A stretch of DNA of 64,000 nucleotides from Saururus chinensis (lineage: Eukaryota; Streptophyta; Magnoliopsida; Piperales; Saururaceae), in the NCBI GenBank assembly GCA_035235625.1, contig CP141146.1, positions 24,298,501 through 24,362,500 on the forward strand. Reading direction: 5' to 3'. Within the stretch, counting starts at the first letter, position 1. Each line of letters opens with the position of its first letter. Both the position numbers and the translations under genes were made by a program. The notes under the pieces were generated by a model. It was not told the DNA's origin and searched no databases. It worked only from the letters and a program-made list of their open reading frames with translations. Below, piece after piece: positions 24,396-34,478 of the stretch.

Positions 24396-25569
24396 TGATA
24401 AGTATAATTTATGCGTTATTTTACCCTTAATTATTCTATTTTCTAGTCTCATTTAAGTGTTAATATAGGTTAAATTATTAAATATTAAATTTAATTAGGT
24501 TAGAAAAAGCTTCCATGGTGTTTTGAATTAAATTGGCTTATTTTGCAGATTCTTCATTGGCGATCGAACGGGGTCACTTACCGATCGATCGGTTACACGT
24601 GATTTTTAAGAAAATTCAGTTCAAGCGTTCGAACGGTCATGCAGGGCGATCGATCGGCATAACGCGCAGATTCCTTATTTCACCCAATTTTGAGTCCTTC
24701 TTATATCCAACTCTTTTCTTACGGATCTAATGCCTATATAAAGACTTATTTGGCACGAAATTAAAAGAAAACAAGTAGATTTTCTGAAGAGAAGAAGGAA
24801 GAAGAAGATGGAGAAGAAGCCAAAGCTTTCAAGGGAGATTGAATTATTTTCTTCTACCATGGAAGGCTAAACTATTCTTTTACTTAGGAGTTGATGAATC
24901 TATAGATAAGTTTCAATTTCTTTTCTTTTTAATTTAGATCTCAGTTGTGAATTATGACAATTGTATGATAAGGATTTCCTTTTTAATGGAAGAGCTTTTT
25001 AATGTTTATTCAAATCTATGTTGATTTATTGTCTTGTAGATGATAGATTGATGTGGTTTTGATATTTGCATCAATTCTAATTTCTGTGATTTAGATGAGA
25101 TGGTCATACAATAGTTTTAATGTTCAGATAATTAAGGACTTGGATGAGTTATACTAAGATTAGACGGGTCATGCCTATAGCTATTTAGTGTAGATGATTC
25201 GTGCTATTGTCGAAGATAGTTCATGCCATGGAAATTAATTAATGATTCTTTCTGAAGTAATTCTAGCTTGTAGCTGAGAATACTTGTTCATATTCACACT
25301 AGATTTAGATTAAAAGTTAAGGAATTGTTACGGTTCTATAGTGGATTCGATTTCCTAAGTAAAATCTATCACATTAATCTCTTGTTTTTAAACTAGTTGT
25401 TTTCTTTTCCTTTACTTAATTAAAGTTTAAGTTGTTTTACTTTTAAATCAGTAAATTCCTTTTTATATTTAGTAATTATTCATCCGTCCCTGAGGTTCGA
25501 CAACCCTTAAATACTCATCCTAGTACAATTACCTTGTACACTTGCAAAGGGTTTAATTATAAACGGCCA
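24396..25569 (+). mobile_element. Solo LTR D, copy 2, nested in E copy 1
   Basis: The segment is flanked by a perfect 5-bp duplication GCAGC (24391-24395 and 25570-25574), with ends TGATAAGTATAATT and TTATAAACGGCCA. It is the inverse-oriented relative of 21368-22801. TATA-like CTATATAAAG lies at 24732-24741, with palindromes CGATCGAACG, CCGATCGATCGG, CGTTCGAACGG and GCGATCGATCGG at 24561-24657 upstream. No coding sequence. I recognise the family only as a plant LTR, possibly Ogre/Tat-like. Confidence 0.87.
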
Positions 25570-25574
25570 GCAGC

Positions 25575-27470
25575 ATCGATAGCGGAATAGGCGGCCAAAA
25601 GCATCACACTAAGAGTCATTGTCCACAAGAGTTTGATTTTCAAAGATGCTGGAATTAATCTCAATAACGTTAGATTAATTTCACTCAAAGCCAAAGGTTT
25701 GGATGCACTAAGGCAGATGGACACAAAATTGTGTCACTAGAAATGGCAGCGACCACAGAATGGGGGTTGACTGATTGGAGGTCGGCCAACGGTTTAAAAC
25801 ACTTTGTTGGTGACAAAACATTAAAATGGACAGCAGACCATATTCAACGGCAACAATTCTGCATTATCAAAGCCTCACAACATGGCAGAGGGCTTACTTG
25901 TGTACACATGAATATAGGAGAGACAAAGGAGAGCTTTAACGGCCATTTTGCCTAATGGTGAAGACATTCCATAAACATACGTTGAGGCACTAAGGCCTGG
26001 CGTAGGTGGCCAACAAAGTCGGCATCATTTCTAAACGCTACCTACAACCAATTTATCGTACGGATGATCGTGCATCAAGCATGTCTTACGGTGGAGGATA
26101 TGGGCACAACATCGGTCAAGCCTACGATGGGCTGACTCTAATAGCTTACAATAATAGTTCCCCCTAGAAGAATTAGAATTCGAGAACTCTTTCTCGTAGG
26201 TTTTGGGCCATGTGTAACAGAAAGTGGGGGTCAGAGCTGGAATCAGGCCAGAATTGTTGACCCTTGATGTCACTGGGCTGGGGCAAAGCCCACGTTGGTC
26301 GGACATACTGCCCAAGTCCACGCTACGTCAGGCGGAACACCATGTTGGACTTAGGCTGGGGTGAGTCACTCGACAACGGTCACAGGTGTACCCCAAAGTT
26401 TAGGGGCGTTTGGTGTGTGCAGAACACGTGTAGGGGAGGCCAAAAACGACGGCTCCTTACCATCGCTGGGTCAAGCTTGCGTCGCGGCTGTCCACTGGTC
26501 GACGCCAGTGGTAGCAAAACTGTCGACAAAAATAACAAAGGGATTCGATTTAGTCGGGGCGAGAGCATGCCGAGCTAGGGCGGCATACACAATATCGTCA
26601 GGCCACGAATGGCCAAACGAGGCCTAGGGGACGGACTTGGGATACAGTGGTGACCCAGCAATTGCAAACCACAGTGAGTTGGACGGACACCAATTGGTGT
26701 TTGTCTGGAGTCTAGTGGTGACGAATCGACACCACTAGACCGAAACTGTGTTTCGGACTGAGCAGAGCAATGGGACGGAAGAGAGGTGAATGGGCGCAAG
26801 AGTGGTGGCTACCTGCCATCGTTGGCCCGAGGCGGAGCCGGCGACAGTGAGCAGGAGCTCCTCTGGCTACTCACAATCACAAAAAACAAACAGCGGTAAA
26901 AACACATTTTGTCTAGATCGAAAAAGGGGCGGAAGGAGGGTGAAGGGCCAAGGGATGCAATGGTTCAGCCAGGACGACAGACTGGGTGGTGGCCGGGGTG
27001 GCAACCTTGCCGTCGCCAGGCTAGGGGAGGGCCAATGGCCATTCAGTGGCGGCCAACCACCGGCAGCCGCAACAAACAGAAAAATGAGGAAAAATGGGCG
27101 GTGGAGAAAATCTTACCTCATGCCGGTAAAAGAGGGTGGGGAGGCCGGGACAGAAGTGGCCGGAGTTCACATTGGCCGAGGCAGAGCTCTGGCGGCAATC
27201 TGGAACCCATGCAACCGCTGGCATCGGCGAATCGGGGTGGAATCCACACCAAATGTCTCTGTTGGCTAAAACTGAAAAGAGGGGAACGGAGCGGCGGCGG
27301 CCAGCAAGGCCAGGCCGGAGAGGCTGTGGTGGCGAAGCCAGGCCGAGACCGGCTGGGCAGAAGTTAGCGGCCATCGACGGCGCCTCCTCCAGCCTCACAC
27401 AGTGAAGGGGGGACTTCCCCTTTTCACTGTTCACAAACGGTCGGGCGCACTAAGATGCACCCGATCGTTT
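25575..27470. other. GC-rich half of LTR E, non-coding
   Basis: Frames are open on both strands here (up to about 160 codons) but the predicted peptides are Gly/Arg/Pro-rich, differ between E copies and match no retroelement domain. They are explained by GC content. Recurrent blocks of the type GTCGCC..CCTGAGGCGGAGCCGG suggest internal degenerate repeats. Confidence 0.65.
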
Positions 27471-27780
27471 CTAAATATATATTTTTTTCTTTTTTGTTTT
27501 CTCTTCTTTTTTTTCCCATCTCTTCCTTTTCTTCTCGTTTCTGTTCTCCCATGTCTCATCTGATTTCCGAGCCAAAAAATTTCTGGGTTGCGTCGAGGCC
27601 CATGACCTGCGACTAAGCACGACTCTCAACACTTATGAACACGAATATTACAAATACGGATACACCGAAGCGTCAAATTTCTTCATCGAAAATATGAGCA
27701 GAAAACTGCAGAACATTACAGAATATTGCAGAAAATAGCAAAAAAATATAGAAAATTACTGAAAAATCGGGGATGTTACA

Positions 27781-27917
27781 TCAATTAATTTACAAAAAAA
27801 AAATTTGTTTGTATATGATTTTGAATTTTGTTGGTTCTTTGATTTACATCGGTATTTCGAAATAAAATATTAACAAAGTTTTTAAAGTAGATGTGTGGAA
27901 AAACCTCAGGCATGACA
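27781..27917 (+). mobile_element. Terminal fragment of LTR E in opposite orientation
   Basis: The 137 bp match the last 137 bp of the E copy that ends at 63016 (TTTGAATTTTGTTGGTTCTTTGATTTAC-type core, in pieces) and finish ...GGCATGACA. They directly abut the right end of E copy 1. The 5 bp on the right (TAGAG) resemble the 5 bp left of 20520 (CGGAG). Confidence 0.75.
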
Positions 27918-28080
27918 TAGAGGTCGTCAGAGTCATGGACACGGCAGATGAAGGAGGGAGAGGGGACTATCGGAGGAATTTTGGATCCAAAAGTGGACGG
28001 AAGAAAGAGATCGGGAGAGGAAGAAGATCGAAAAAGATACAGAAAGAAGAAGAAGGAAATAATAGGGGTAATTTTGTCTT
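27918..28080 (-). pseudogene. Probable 5' part of the CML pseudogene
   Basis: The minus strand is a C/T-rich leader followed by a frame ending in FICRVHDSDD, which would run directly into LRKVFYQFDSN at 20519 if the intervening 7.4 kb were an insertion. The right flank CTCTA and the left flank CTCCG (minus strand) look like a 5-bp target duplication. No in-frame ATG is seen in this stretch, so the true start is lost or lies further upstream. This is an inference from frame continuity and flank similarity. Confidence 0.45.
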
Positions 28081-28282
28081 GAAAAATTAATACTAGACTT
28101 TACAAATAATTTAAAAAGCTACTGTACCTTTTGTCAGAAAAAATCGGCGCATCAGACCAAACATCAATGTTTTTTTTTTTTTTTCTTCCTAGTGGAAGTG
28201 CCCGCACATGATGCACTACGAAGTTGGATGAATGGATGTTGCTTGTGTAATTTTACCTGGTCTATAAAAGGAAAATGATAAG
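28081..28282. other. Short spacer
   Basis: AT-rich, with a long T run near 28172. It ends with ATGATAAG, the target duplication of the following hAT element. Nothing else is seen. Confidence 0.5.
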
Positions 28283-29299
28283 TAGGGCTGCAAATTTACG
28301 GGCCGGGCCGTTAGCCCGGCCTGGCCCAGCCCGTAAATATTCGGGTTTGGGCTGAAAATTATTTGCAAACCTGTTACAAATCGGGCCGGGCTCAAGCCTG
28401 GGCCAAAAAAGGGGAAAAGCCCGGCCTGGCCCATAAAATAAGCCTATTACAATCGTTTATCACTACCTCGTTTTGTTATAGCCGTTCATCTCCTCTTTGC
28501 TCTTCACTTCATTACTTCAACAGTAACCCTAACTCCAATCTCCAGAGTCGCCGCTTCCATCTTCAGTGCTTCAGACTTCAGTGATTCCACTTCCCCCTCC
28601 ATTGCCCCAAGTGCAACTTGCCGGCTTCTCTACGTCTGGCTCTCCAAATCGACCAGCTCCATCATGGAGCCTTTGTGTCCTCTCCCTCTCCGACAACTCC
28701 CTTGCCTCATAACCACCATTTCCAACCCAACTGGCCTCCCTACCGATCCGGCCTTGTGTGGCTCATCCTTCAGCAGTGGATTCGAGGCCAACTGGTGAGA
28801 CGCCTCTGTCATGGCATACACCTCCAGCAAAATCCATGGCGGTGAGGAAGGGCTGCTAGGCCTTGAACTCGGTGCAGCAAGACATTAGCTCAGCCTTCTC
28901 GACCTTGACCAGATCTATCTCTTTCACCTTGTACTCCCGCCACCAGCAATAACTTCGCAAGAATGGTAGAACTGTGGCTGACCACCATCAGTAGGCCAAG
29001 CCAACAACAGCCGGGCACGTTTTGAAGAGGAGGCAGACTAAGAATCCTTCGTCTATGCGGCAATGGTGGAGGTGGATCCGGGAATGGCGGAGGGATTTTT
29101 CGAAAGTTTAGAAAAGTACCGGCGGAGGGATGGGAGGAGGACTAGGGCTTTTGGCCCGTAAGCCCGTGGCCCGGCCCAGCTACAGGCCGGGCCTGGGCCA
29201 GCTTTCTAGAAAGAAAGTTTGGGCCAAGCCAGGCTTGATTTATTGGGCCGGGCCTGGGCTACCCTTGGCCAATCAAGGCCAGGCCCATTTGCAACCCTA
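28283..29299. mobile_element. Non-autonomous hAT element carrying a gene fragment
   Basis: Termini TAGGGCTGCAAA and TTTGCAACCCTA form an 11/12-bp inverted repeat, flanked by a perfect 8-bp duplication ATGATAAG (28275-28282 and 29300-29307). Both features are diagnostic of the hAT superfamily. Subterminal zones are packed with GGCC/GGGCC words (GGGCCGGGCC, GGCCCGGCC). No transposase is seen. The interior holds exon-like sequence from an AAE3-type gene on the minus strand. The perfect duplication suggests a relatively recent insertion. Confidence 0.92.
28708..28830 (-). pseudogene. Captured AAE3 (oxalyl-CoA synthetase-like) exon fragment
   Basis: About 41 codons on the minus strand read EVYAMTEASHQLASNPLL and then PHKAGSVGRPVG. 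From memory this aligns to the acyl-activating enzyme AAE3 (At3g48990: EAYAMTEATHLMSSNPL, PHKPGSVGKPVG), the segment holding the conserved YAMTEA motif of adenylate-forming enzymes. Similarity fades on both sides and the fragment lies wholly inside the hAT element, so it is a captured piece rather than a host exon in place. The source gene is elsewhere in the genome. Confidence 0.8.
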
Positions 29300-29381
29300 A
29301 TGATAAGTTTTGATTCGTCTTAAATGAGCCTTTTATGGGGCTAATTTATTAAAAATTTAAAATATTTGTGTAAGTTTTTGT

Positions 29382-29875
29382 TAGGGGTGTTAATGAGCTA
29401 AGCTTAACTAAGTATTAGACTTGCTCGGCTTAAACTCAAACCGCTAAAGTTCGAATAGCTCGAATTCAAACTTCAATAAATGAACCATGAGCCTAGGCTT
29501 TTACTAAAAAAAATAAAAATAAGATATATAAATCTAAAGTACATGAAGTATCACACATATTAATATACTTTTAGTATTAAATATTAATAAATATACTGCA
29601 ACAAGTATTATGATTATATATCGAATGTCTAAGAATAGTCACTAAGAAAGAAGAAAACTATGACAAATGAGTTTTAGTTACATATACTAAAAAAATGTTG
29701 CATTAACATTTTCCTCTTTTTATGTGCAACATTACTATCTACTTATTTGTATCTTCTTTCCTTTACATACATATAAATCACTTGTAAAAGAATTATTCTT
29801 TAGCCTTAATATGCCTGTAAAAAATTCCTAAATACATATACTTAGAGCCCCACCAAAGAAAAATGAGTGACATTT
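29382..29875 (-). mobile_element. Truncated hAT element, family J
   Basis: It starts TAGGGGTGTTAATGAGC with GAGCTA/GCTCG subterminal words. The sequence is the reverse complement of the right third of the element at 43721-45268, including GAGTTTTAGTTACATAT, GTATGATACTTCATGTAC-like and TTCTTTAGCCTTAATATGC blocks. The other end is missing; similarity stops near 29875. Confidence 0.75.
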
Positions 29876-30228
29876 TTTATCAGCTCAATACCCTTCACAC
29901 ACTACGATTTTGTGATTGCCTACCCAACACCTCACCCCTTCTTCTCATTGGAGCTAGCGGCTACCCATGCCCTCTTTTTTTTGCCAACAACCAGCCACCT
30001 TTAGAGTTGGGACCAAGCCACTAATGGCAGTCAAAGTCGGACCATATCTTGCCTAGCTGGTGCGATCTCGAACTGACGGCTGCAACGGCATTGCAGCTAG
30101 TGGGGCCACTACTCTACTATAAGTCGCGGTCAGCATGACCACTGCCCTGCTTCAAGCCACGGCTCCTACTGCAAGGCACAACCAGCAGGATCGCATCCCT
30201 CCTACATTCCATCAGAGCTGGGTTTCCT
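29876..30228 (+). pseudogene. Weak upstream extension of the LRR pseudogene
   Basis: The sequence is more GC-rich than its surroundings and leads into recognisable LRR sequence (a YIPSELGFL frame at about 30205-30233). Upstream of that I cannot match it to a family. It may be the eroded N-terminal part of the same receptor kinase. Confidence 0.3.
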
Positions 30229-31381
30229 CGCCACCTTCAGCACCTCTCCCTCTACCGCAACACCTTCTCCAATCCCATGCCCTCTCACCTCTTCGCCATC
30301 ACCAGCCTTGCTTTACTTGATCTCTCCCACAACTCCCTCATTGGTCATATCCAGTGTTTTAAAAATCGGCCCTGACACTGACCCGGATTGGTGTCCGGGC
30401 CGGATCAACCACAAACCCAATGGCCTCTTCCCCCTTCCCCTCTGTCTCTTCCTAGATGGCTTGGCCAAAAGCCCCAACCTTTCTTCAACTTAAGCTGGCA
30501 CCGCTGAGCACATTCCTTCCGAGCTCCGACCAATTGAAATCCACTCACCCCAAGATGGCTCTTCCACTCTTCTATGGAGTCCTCCCCGCCATCTGTCGCC
30601 GCCATCTGATGAGGCAGCCACTCGGCGATGACAAACTTATGGTTCTGAAGTTTGACAGAGATGTACAAGGTGGAGGCGCCCTTCACGATCACAACATCGA
30701 GAGGAGGAGAAGAAGAGGGGGAAGAAACGCAATATCTCTACCGTCCAGTACTGACCAAGTGGTTGCGGAGAGAATGTTGTGATGGCTGGATGAATCGCCG
30801 AAGAATCACCTTGCTTACCTCTCACAGTCGCCTCCAAATCGCCCAGTAATGGCGATGGACGAGGACTCAATTCATTTTTTTCAAAACCCGGACTGGACCG
30901 GAACATCGGGTAACTGATTTAACCACTTGGGTCATGCTGACATGGCTGGGTTAAATCGACCTGGAATTTAAATTGAACCGGCCCATTTTTATAATACGTC
31001 CAGTTGAACCCAGTCGAACTGGCCAGTCCGATCTGGTTTTTAAAACACTGGTCATGTCCTCATATCCAGGGTCTCAAGAACTTGGCCTTCCTCGACCTTT
31101 CTTCCAACTCACTTAATGGGCTCTTCTCAATTCTCTCGTTGAGCTCTCCACCCTCTCTAGCTCCCTCAATCTCTCCTACAACTATTTCTCTAGCCTAGTT
31201 CTACATACCTTTGGCTGCTTCCTTGTCTCCATCAGCCTTAACTTCTGCCAAAACAATCCCATTCCCCATATTGGATCACTGCTCATTGGATCACTGCTCA
31301 ACCAGTGGCCTACTACCTTCACTGGCAACCCCTACCTATGTGGCTTCTCCCTGTAAACCCTATCGTAGTCCTAGTTAGAGC
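30229..31381 (+). pseudogene. LRR receptor-like kinase pseudogene fragment
   Basis: Two blocks flank an inserted transposon. The left block (30229-30350) reads RHLQHLSLYRNTF, then SLALLDLSHNSLIGH. The right block (31060-31360) reads HIQGLKNLAFLDLSSNSLNG, then SLNLSYNYF, and near its end FTGNPYLCGF, the capping motif that precedes the transmembrane segment in LRR kinases of the At2g01210 type. Reading frame changes occur between these pieces, and no transmembrane or kinase domain follows. The relatives are plasma-membrane receptors; this copy is a broken partial ectodomain. Confidence 0.75.
30353..31049. mobile_element. Mutator-like element, family B, copy 1
   Basis: Perfect inverted termini AGTGTTTTAAAAA / TTTTTAAAACACT are flanked by a 10-bp duplication GGTCATATCC / GGTCATGTCC (9/10). 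The long direct repeat fits Mutator-like elements (9-11 bp). Subterminal sequence is rich in GAACCGG/CCGGTTC-type words. The 700-bp interior includes a GC-rich 400-bp stretch that could be captured sequence, but I recognise no gene. No transposase. It sits inside the LRR pseudogene. Confidence 0.8.
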
Positions 31382-32035
31382 CATAGAAGGCAGTATCGAT
31401 ACGGATGACAGTATCGATGATCATGGATACGGGTACGCACCGAAACGGGCATAAACTCTTTTATAAACATAAAAAAATATTATACTTAATAATATATTAT
31501 TAAAATACTTATTTTAAAGCAATTATGCTCTCCATCCCATATAAATTATTGTTCATTCTTTCACATATTAAGTACTCTAAAATTAGTTTATTTTAAAAAT
31601 AAATAATATGCTTAATATGAGTCATAGTTATATGTTTAAGTAAATACATATTTGTGGAGAATTATATTTAAAAAAATAATTATGCAAATTGTATAGACCT
31701 ACCCATATTGATCTCATGTAACTTTATAAATATTATTTTTAATATAACAAAATTTTAAATTTTCAAAGAAGTTGGGTTTGAATTGTGTTTTTGTTTTTAA
31801 GAAAAATATTTTTTTCAAAATAAAATTATTTTTTAAAATTTAAAATTTTTTTAAAAATAAAATAATTATTTTTTTAATAGAGTATCGATATGTATCGGCC
31901 GTATCGATACAGTATGACAGATCCATATCACTGATACATATGGGGACATATTACCCCCAGTATCGTATCGGTCTCGGCTGACACGAGTATGTATCGGTTG
32001 ATACACACCCGTACCGTCCGATACGGTCTTCCATG
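31382..32035. mobile_element. hAT-like MITE, family A, copy 2
   Basis: It is similar end to end to 45911-46600. Termini are CATAGAAGGCAGTATCG and CGATACGGTCTTCCATG. Both ends carry many copies of TATCGATACG/CGTATCGG words. No duplication is seen at its flanks (GTTAGAGC versus TCCGATAC), unlike copy 1. Confidence 0.75.
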
Positions 32036-32338
32036 TCCGATACTGATCAAGTGGTTACGGACGGAATGTTGCGATGGCTGGATGAATCGCCAGAGAATCG
32101 CATCACTTAGCCACTCACAGTCGCCTACAAATCACCCAGTAATAGCTATGGACGAGGACTCGAATAATATTTTTTTCAAAACCCAAACCAGAACACCAGG
32201 TAACTGTTTAACTGCCTGGGTCATGCTAACTGGCCAGGTTAAATCGACCCGAAATTTAAATTGAACTAGCCCATTTTTTGTAACGGGTCCGATTGAACCC
32301 GGTCAAACCAGCCAATCGAGTCTGGTTTTTAAAACACT
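32036..32338. mobile_element. Mutator-like family B, copy 2 (right half only)
   Basis: It matches 30745-31049 of copy 1 (ATGGCTGGATGAATCGCC, GGACGAGGACTC, then TTTTTAAAACACT at the end). The left half is absent, its place taken by the family A element that abuts it. Confidence 0.8.
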
Positions 32339-34150
32339 GCCTACACCACTAACCAACAAAACCCAAAACTTTCTTCTTCTCTAGCAAAAAAAAAAAAAAC
32401 AGTGGTAGCGGGAATGATCACAGTGGTAGTGGGTTTCCGATGATCGTCATCCTCATCGTCACCATCTCAACGACCTTAGCCAAACCACGCCTGACTTTGC
32501 AACGGTCGTCCAGACCAATACGCATACCAAATATGGCACATGCATCGCCTCGTGACCAAATATGGCCTGCACCTAGTCTAGGTGCGAGTGAGGCCACTGG
32601 CCGCACAACCATCCCTCATTTAGCTGGCGGCACTGCAACTCATCGTGTTGTAGGCTACAAAGAAGAAGGTGAAAATATTATTGGGTGGGAGGGGGTGCAT
32701 TGCATATAAGCAAAATTTTAAGTTATACTGGGGTTAGACGCGTTCTATCATTATCCAACGGATTGTGATCTGCTAATTGAGAAGTGCTCGGGTGCATGTT
32801 TGAAATATTCCGTTATAAAAATGAGTAGATAAATATTTACTCATATTAGGGATGGTTTAGTACTTTTATAATAAAAATTGCCTTTTTCTTACTTTAATAA
32901 TTGTATAAATACAAATTAGTGACGATTTTATACAACAATTGCAACTATTTGGCCCCATTAGGAGTGGATTCTCACAGCGATACACTATGGTCTATGATAG
33001 CTATTTTAGTGGTTGTGTAACTGGCCAAAGCATAAAATTGTTGTAGGGATTCTTTCTACTCAAAAAGGTAGTTAGATTATTTTATCTGTAATTAATGATC
33101 AAATATGCAGTTCATCACAATTTTTTTTGCTGAATCTTATATGATAGGTCTAGGGCTCGGTAGGATGCCATTTTTCCTTAACTTTTAGAGCTCGTCGGAT
33201 GGATCATTTCAGCTTAAAACTACCTTTTCTAAAGAAATGCTCATTTAATGTTAATTATGCTTGAGTTAACTCAAAAGGTCATTTACATGGGAAAGGAAAG
33301 TTTTTATTTTAATGTTATGAAAAGACATAACAACCTTCATCTGACTCATTCACCTCTACATGTAGTTGGATTTTTTTGTCATTTTACATACCAAAAGTAA
33401 AAGTTATCTTAAAATATATTTAAAAAAAAAACAAACATGACCATATTTTAGTTTTCTTTAAAGAAAGAAAAGTCATTCAAAGCTCATTTTATTTATCCAC
33501 AAAAAATGCATCCCAAACTAGTTTTTAAGATGAATCGAGTTTGGTCAAAGAAATATTGAACCAACTTGAATCAGTCTGGTTTAACTTTCATGAAGAAGTT
33601 AAATTGTAAGAAAAAAACCTAAAAGAAACAATTAATCATTTTAAGAGCTTCAGATTTTTCGTTTCTTTATTTCACACGTAAGTTTGATGAAATCAAATGT
33701 CAGAAAACAAATATTGATGTTTTTGATAAAAACTATCAGCTTTGATTTCCGGATGTTCTTTTTAAGAAAGCTTATTTTCTTGCACCCAGAATATTCAAAT
33801 TAAATGTAAATTTCAACTTTCGAAGGATCTAGAGGGATGGAAAAAACATACATATACCATATGTTTTCGGTTTATGCATGAAGAAGCATCCCAAAATTAG
33901 GCTACGGATATACATATAAAATAATGAGTTGTATGCAGTTCTTTCCAGACCATGCAGTTGTTAGGTGCTGAAATTTCAAATTAGTAACCAATGCTTCTTG
34001 CATCTCATTTTAGTCTATGTATTGAATCAGTAGAATGAAAAACCCTCCACCCCAATTTTAATAATTAAAAAACAAAATAAATCAAAGCAAATCGAATAGA
34101 ATATACCATAAGTCGTGAGATAAAAATTTCTTTACATTGCAGTATTGACC
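32339..34150. other. Unassigned intergenic sequence
   Basis: No gene or transposon is recognised. There is a 14-base A run near 32387-32400, a GC-richer patch at 32400-32660 without a recognisable protein, then AT-rich sequence. Confidence 0.55.
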
Positions 34151-34478
34151 AGTGTTTTAAAACCCGAATTTGGCCTAGCCAATCGGATTGAGTTCAACCG
34201 AACCAGTTTATAATGGTCGCTAGGTCAATTTGACTTGGCTGGTTGAATCACCGATCTTTTGACCTGGGCCGCAGGACTCCATAGGGAAGTAAGTTTTATT
34301 ACGTGTACACTTAACCCACAAGGCCATATTGGTTTTGTGTTATATTTTACACTTACCTAATATTATACTTAATTCAAAATTATAACTATATTTAATGACA
34401 TCATCAATTGGGTCAACAAAACCCAATTGATCCAACCCACAAATCCATGTCAATAGCCGGGCCAATTTTTAAAACATT
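34151..34478. mobile_element. Mutator-like family B, copy 3 (short)
   Basis: Ends AGTGTTTTAAAAC and TTTTTAAAACATT match family B. Subterminal AACCGAACCAG and GACCTAGC-like words agree. Length is 328 bp, so it is an internally deleted form. Flanks (TATTGACC / TATTAACT) could be an eroded duplication. Confidence 0.65.

Larger units (their letters stand above)
20520..27780 (-). mobile_element. 4.64-kb LTR family E, copy 1, with two nested solo LTRs
   Basis: The left end is TGTCACGCCCGAGG and the right end GGGGATGTTACA, so the sense strand (TGTAACATCCCC...GGGCGTGACA) is minus. Removing the two nested LTRs and their 5-bp duplications leaves 4643 bp, matching copies at 52720-57364 (4645) and 58381-63016 (4636). 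No gag or pol domain is seen, so it is LTR sequence only. Parts are a CTTAC-rich tract, a minisatellite around GTGCCACTCTTGGGC (23105-23290) and a 2-kb GC-rich half (25600-27470). Clade (Tekay/Del-like chromovirus) is a guess from the termini and LTR size. Confidence 0.8.

Noticed and set aside
26790-27434. Long overlapping frames in GC-rich sequence of LTR E, also at 56500-57320 and 58690-59380
   Set aside because: They are open on both strands, not conserved between the E copies as protein, and match no retroelement or host domain.
20520-27917. A DNA transposon with 137-bp terminal inverted repeats
   Set aside because: The inverted ends are the same LTR terminus seen at the ends of the solo copies, which have TG...CA ends and 5-bp duplications.
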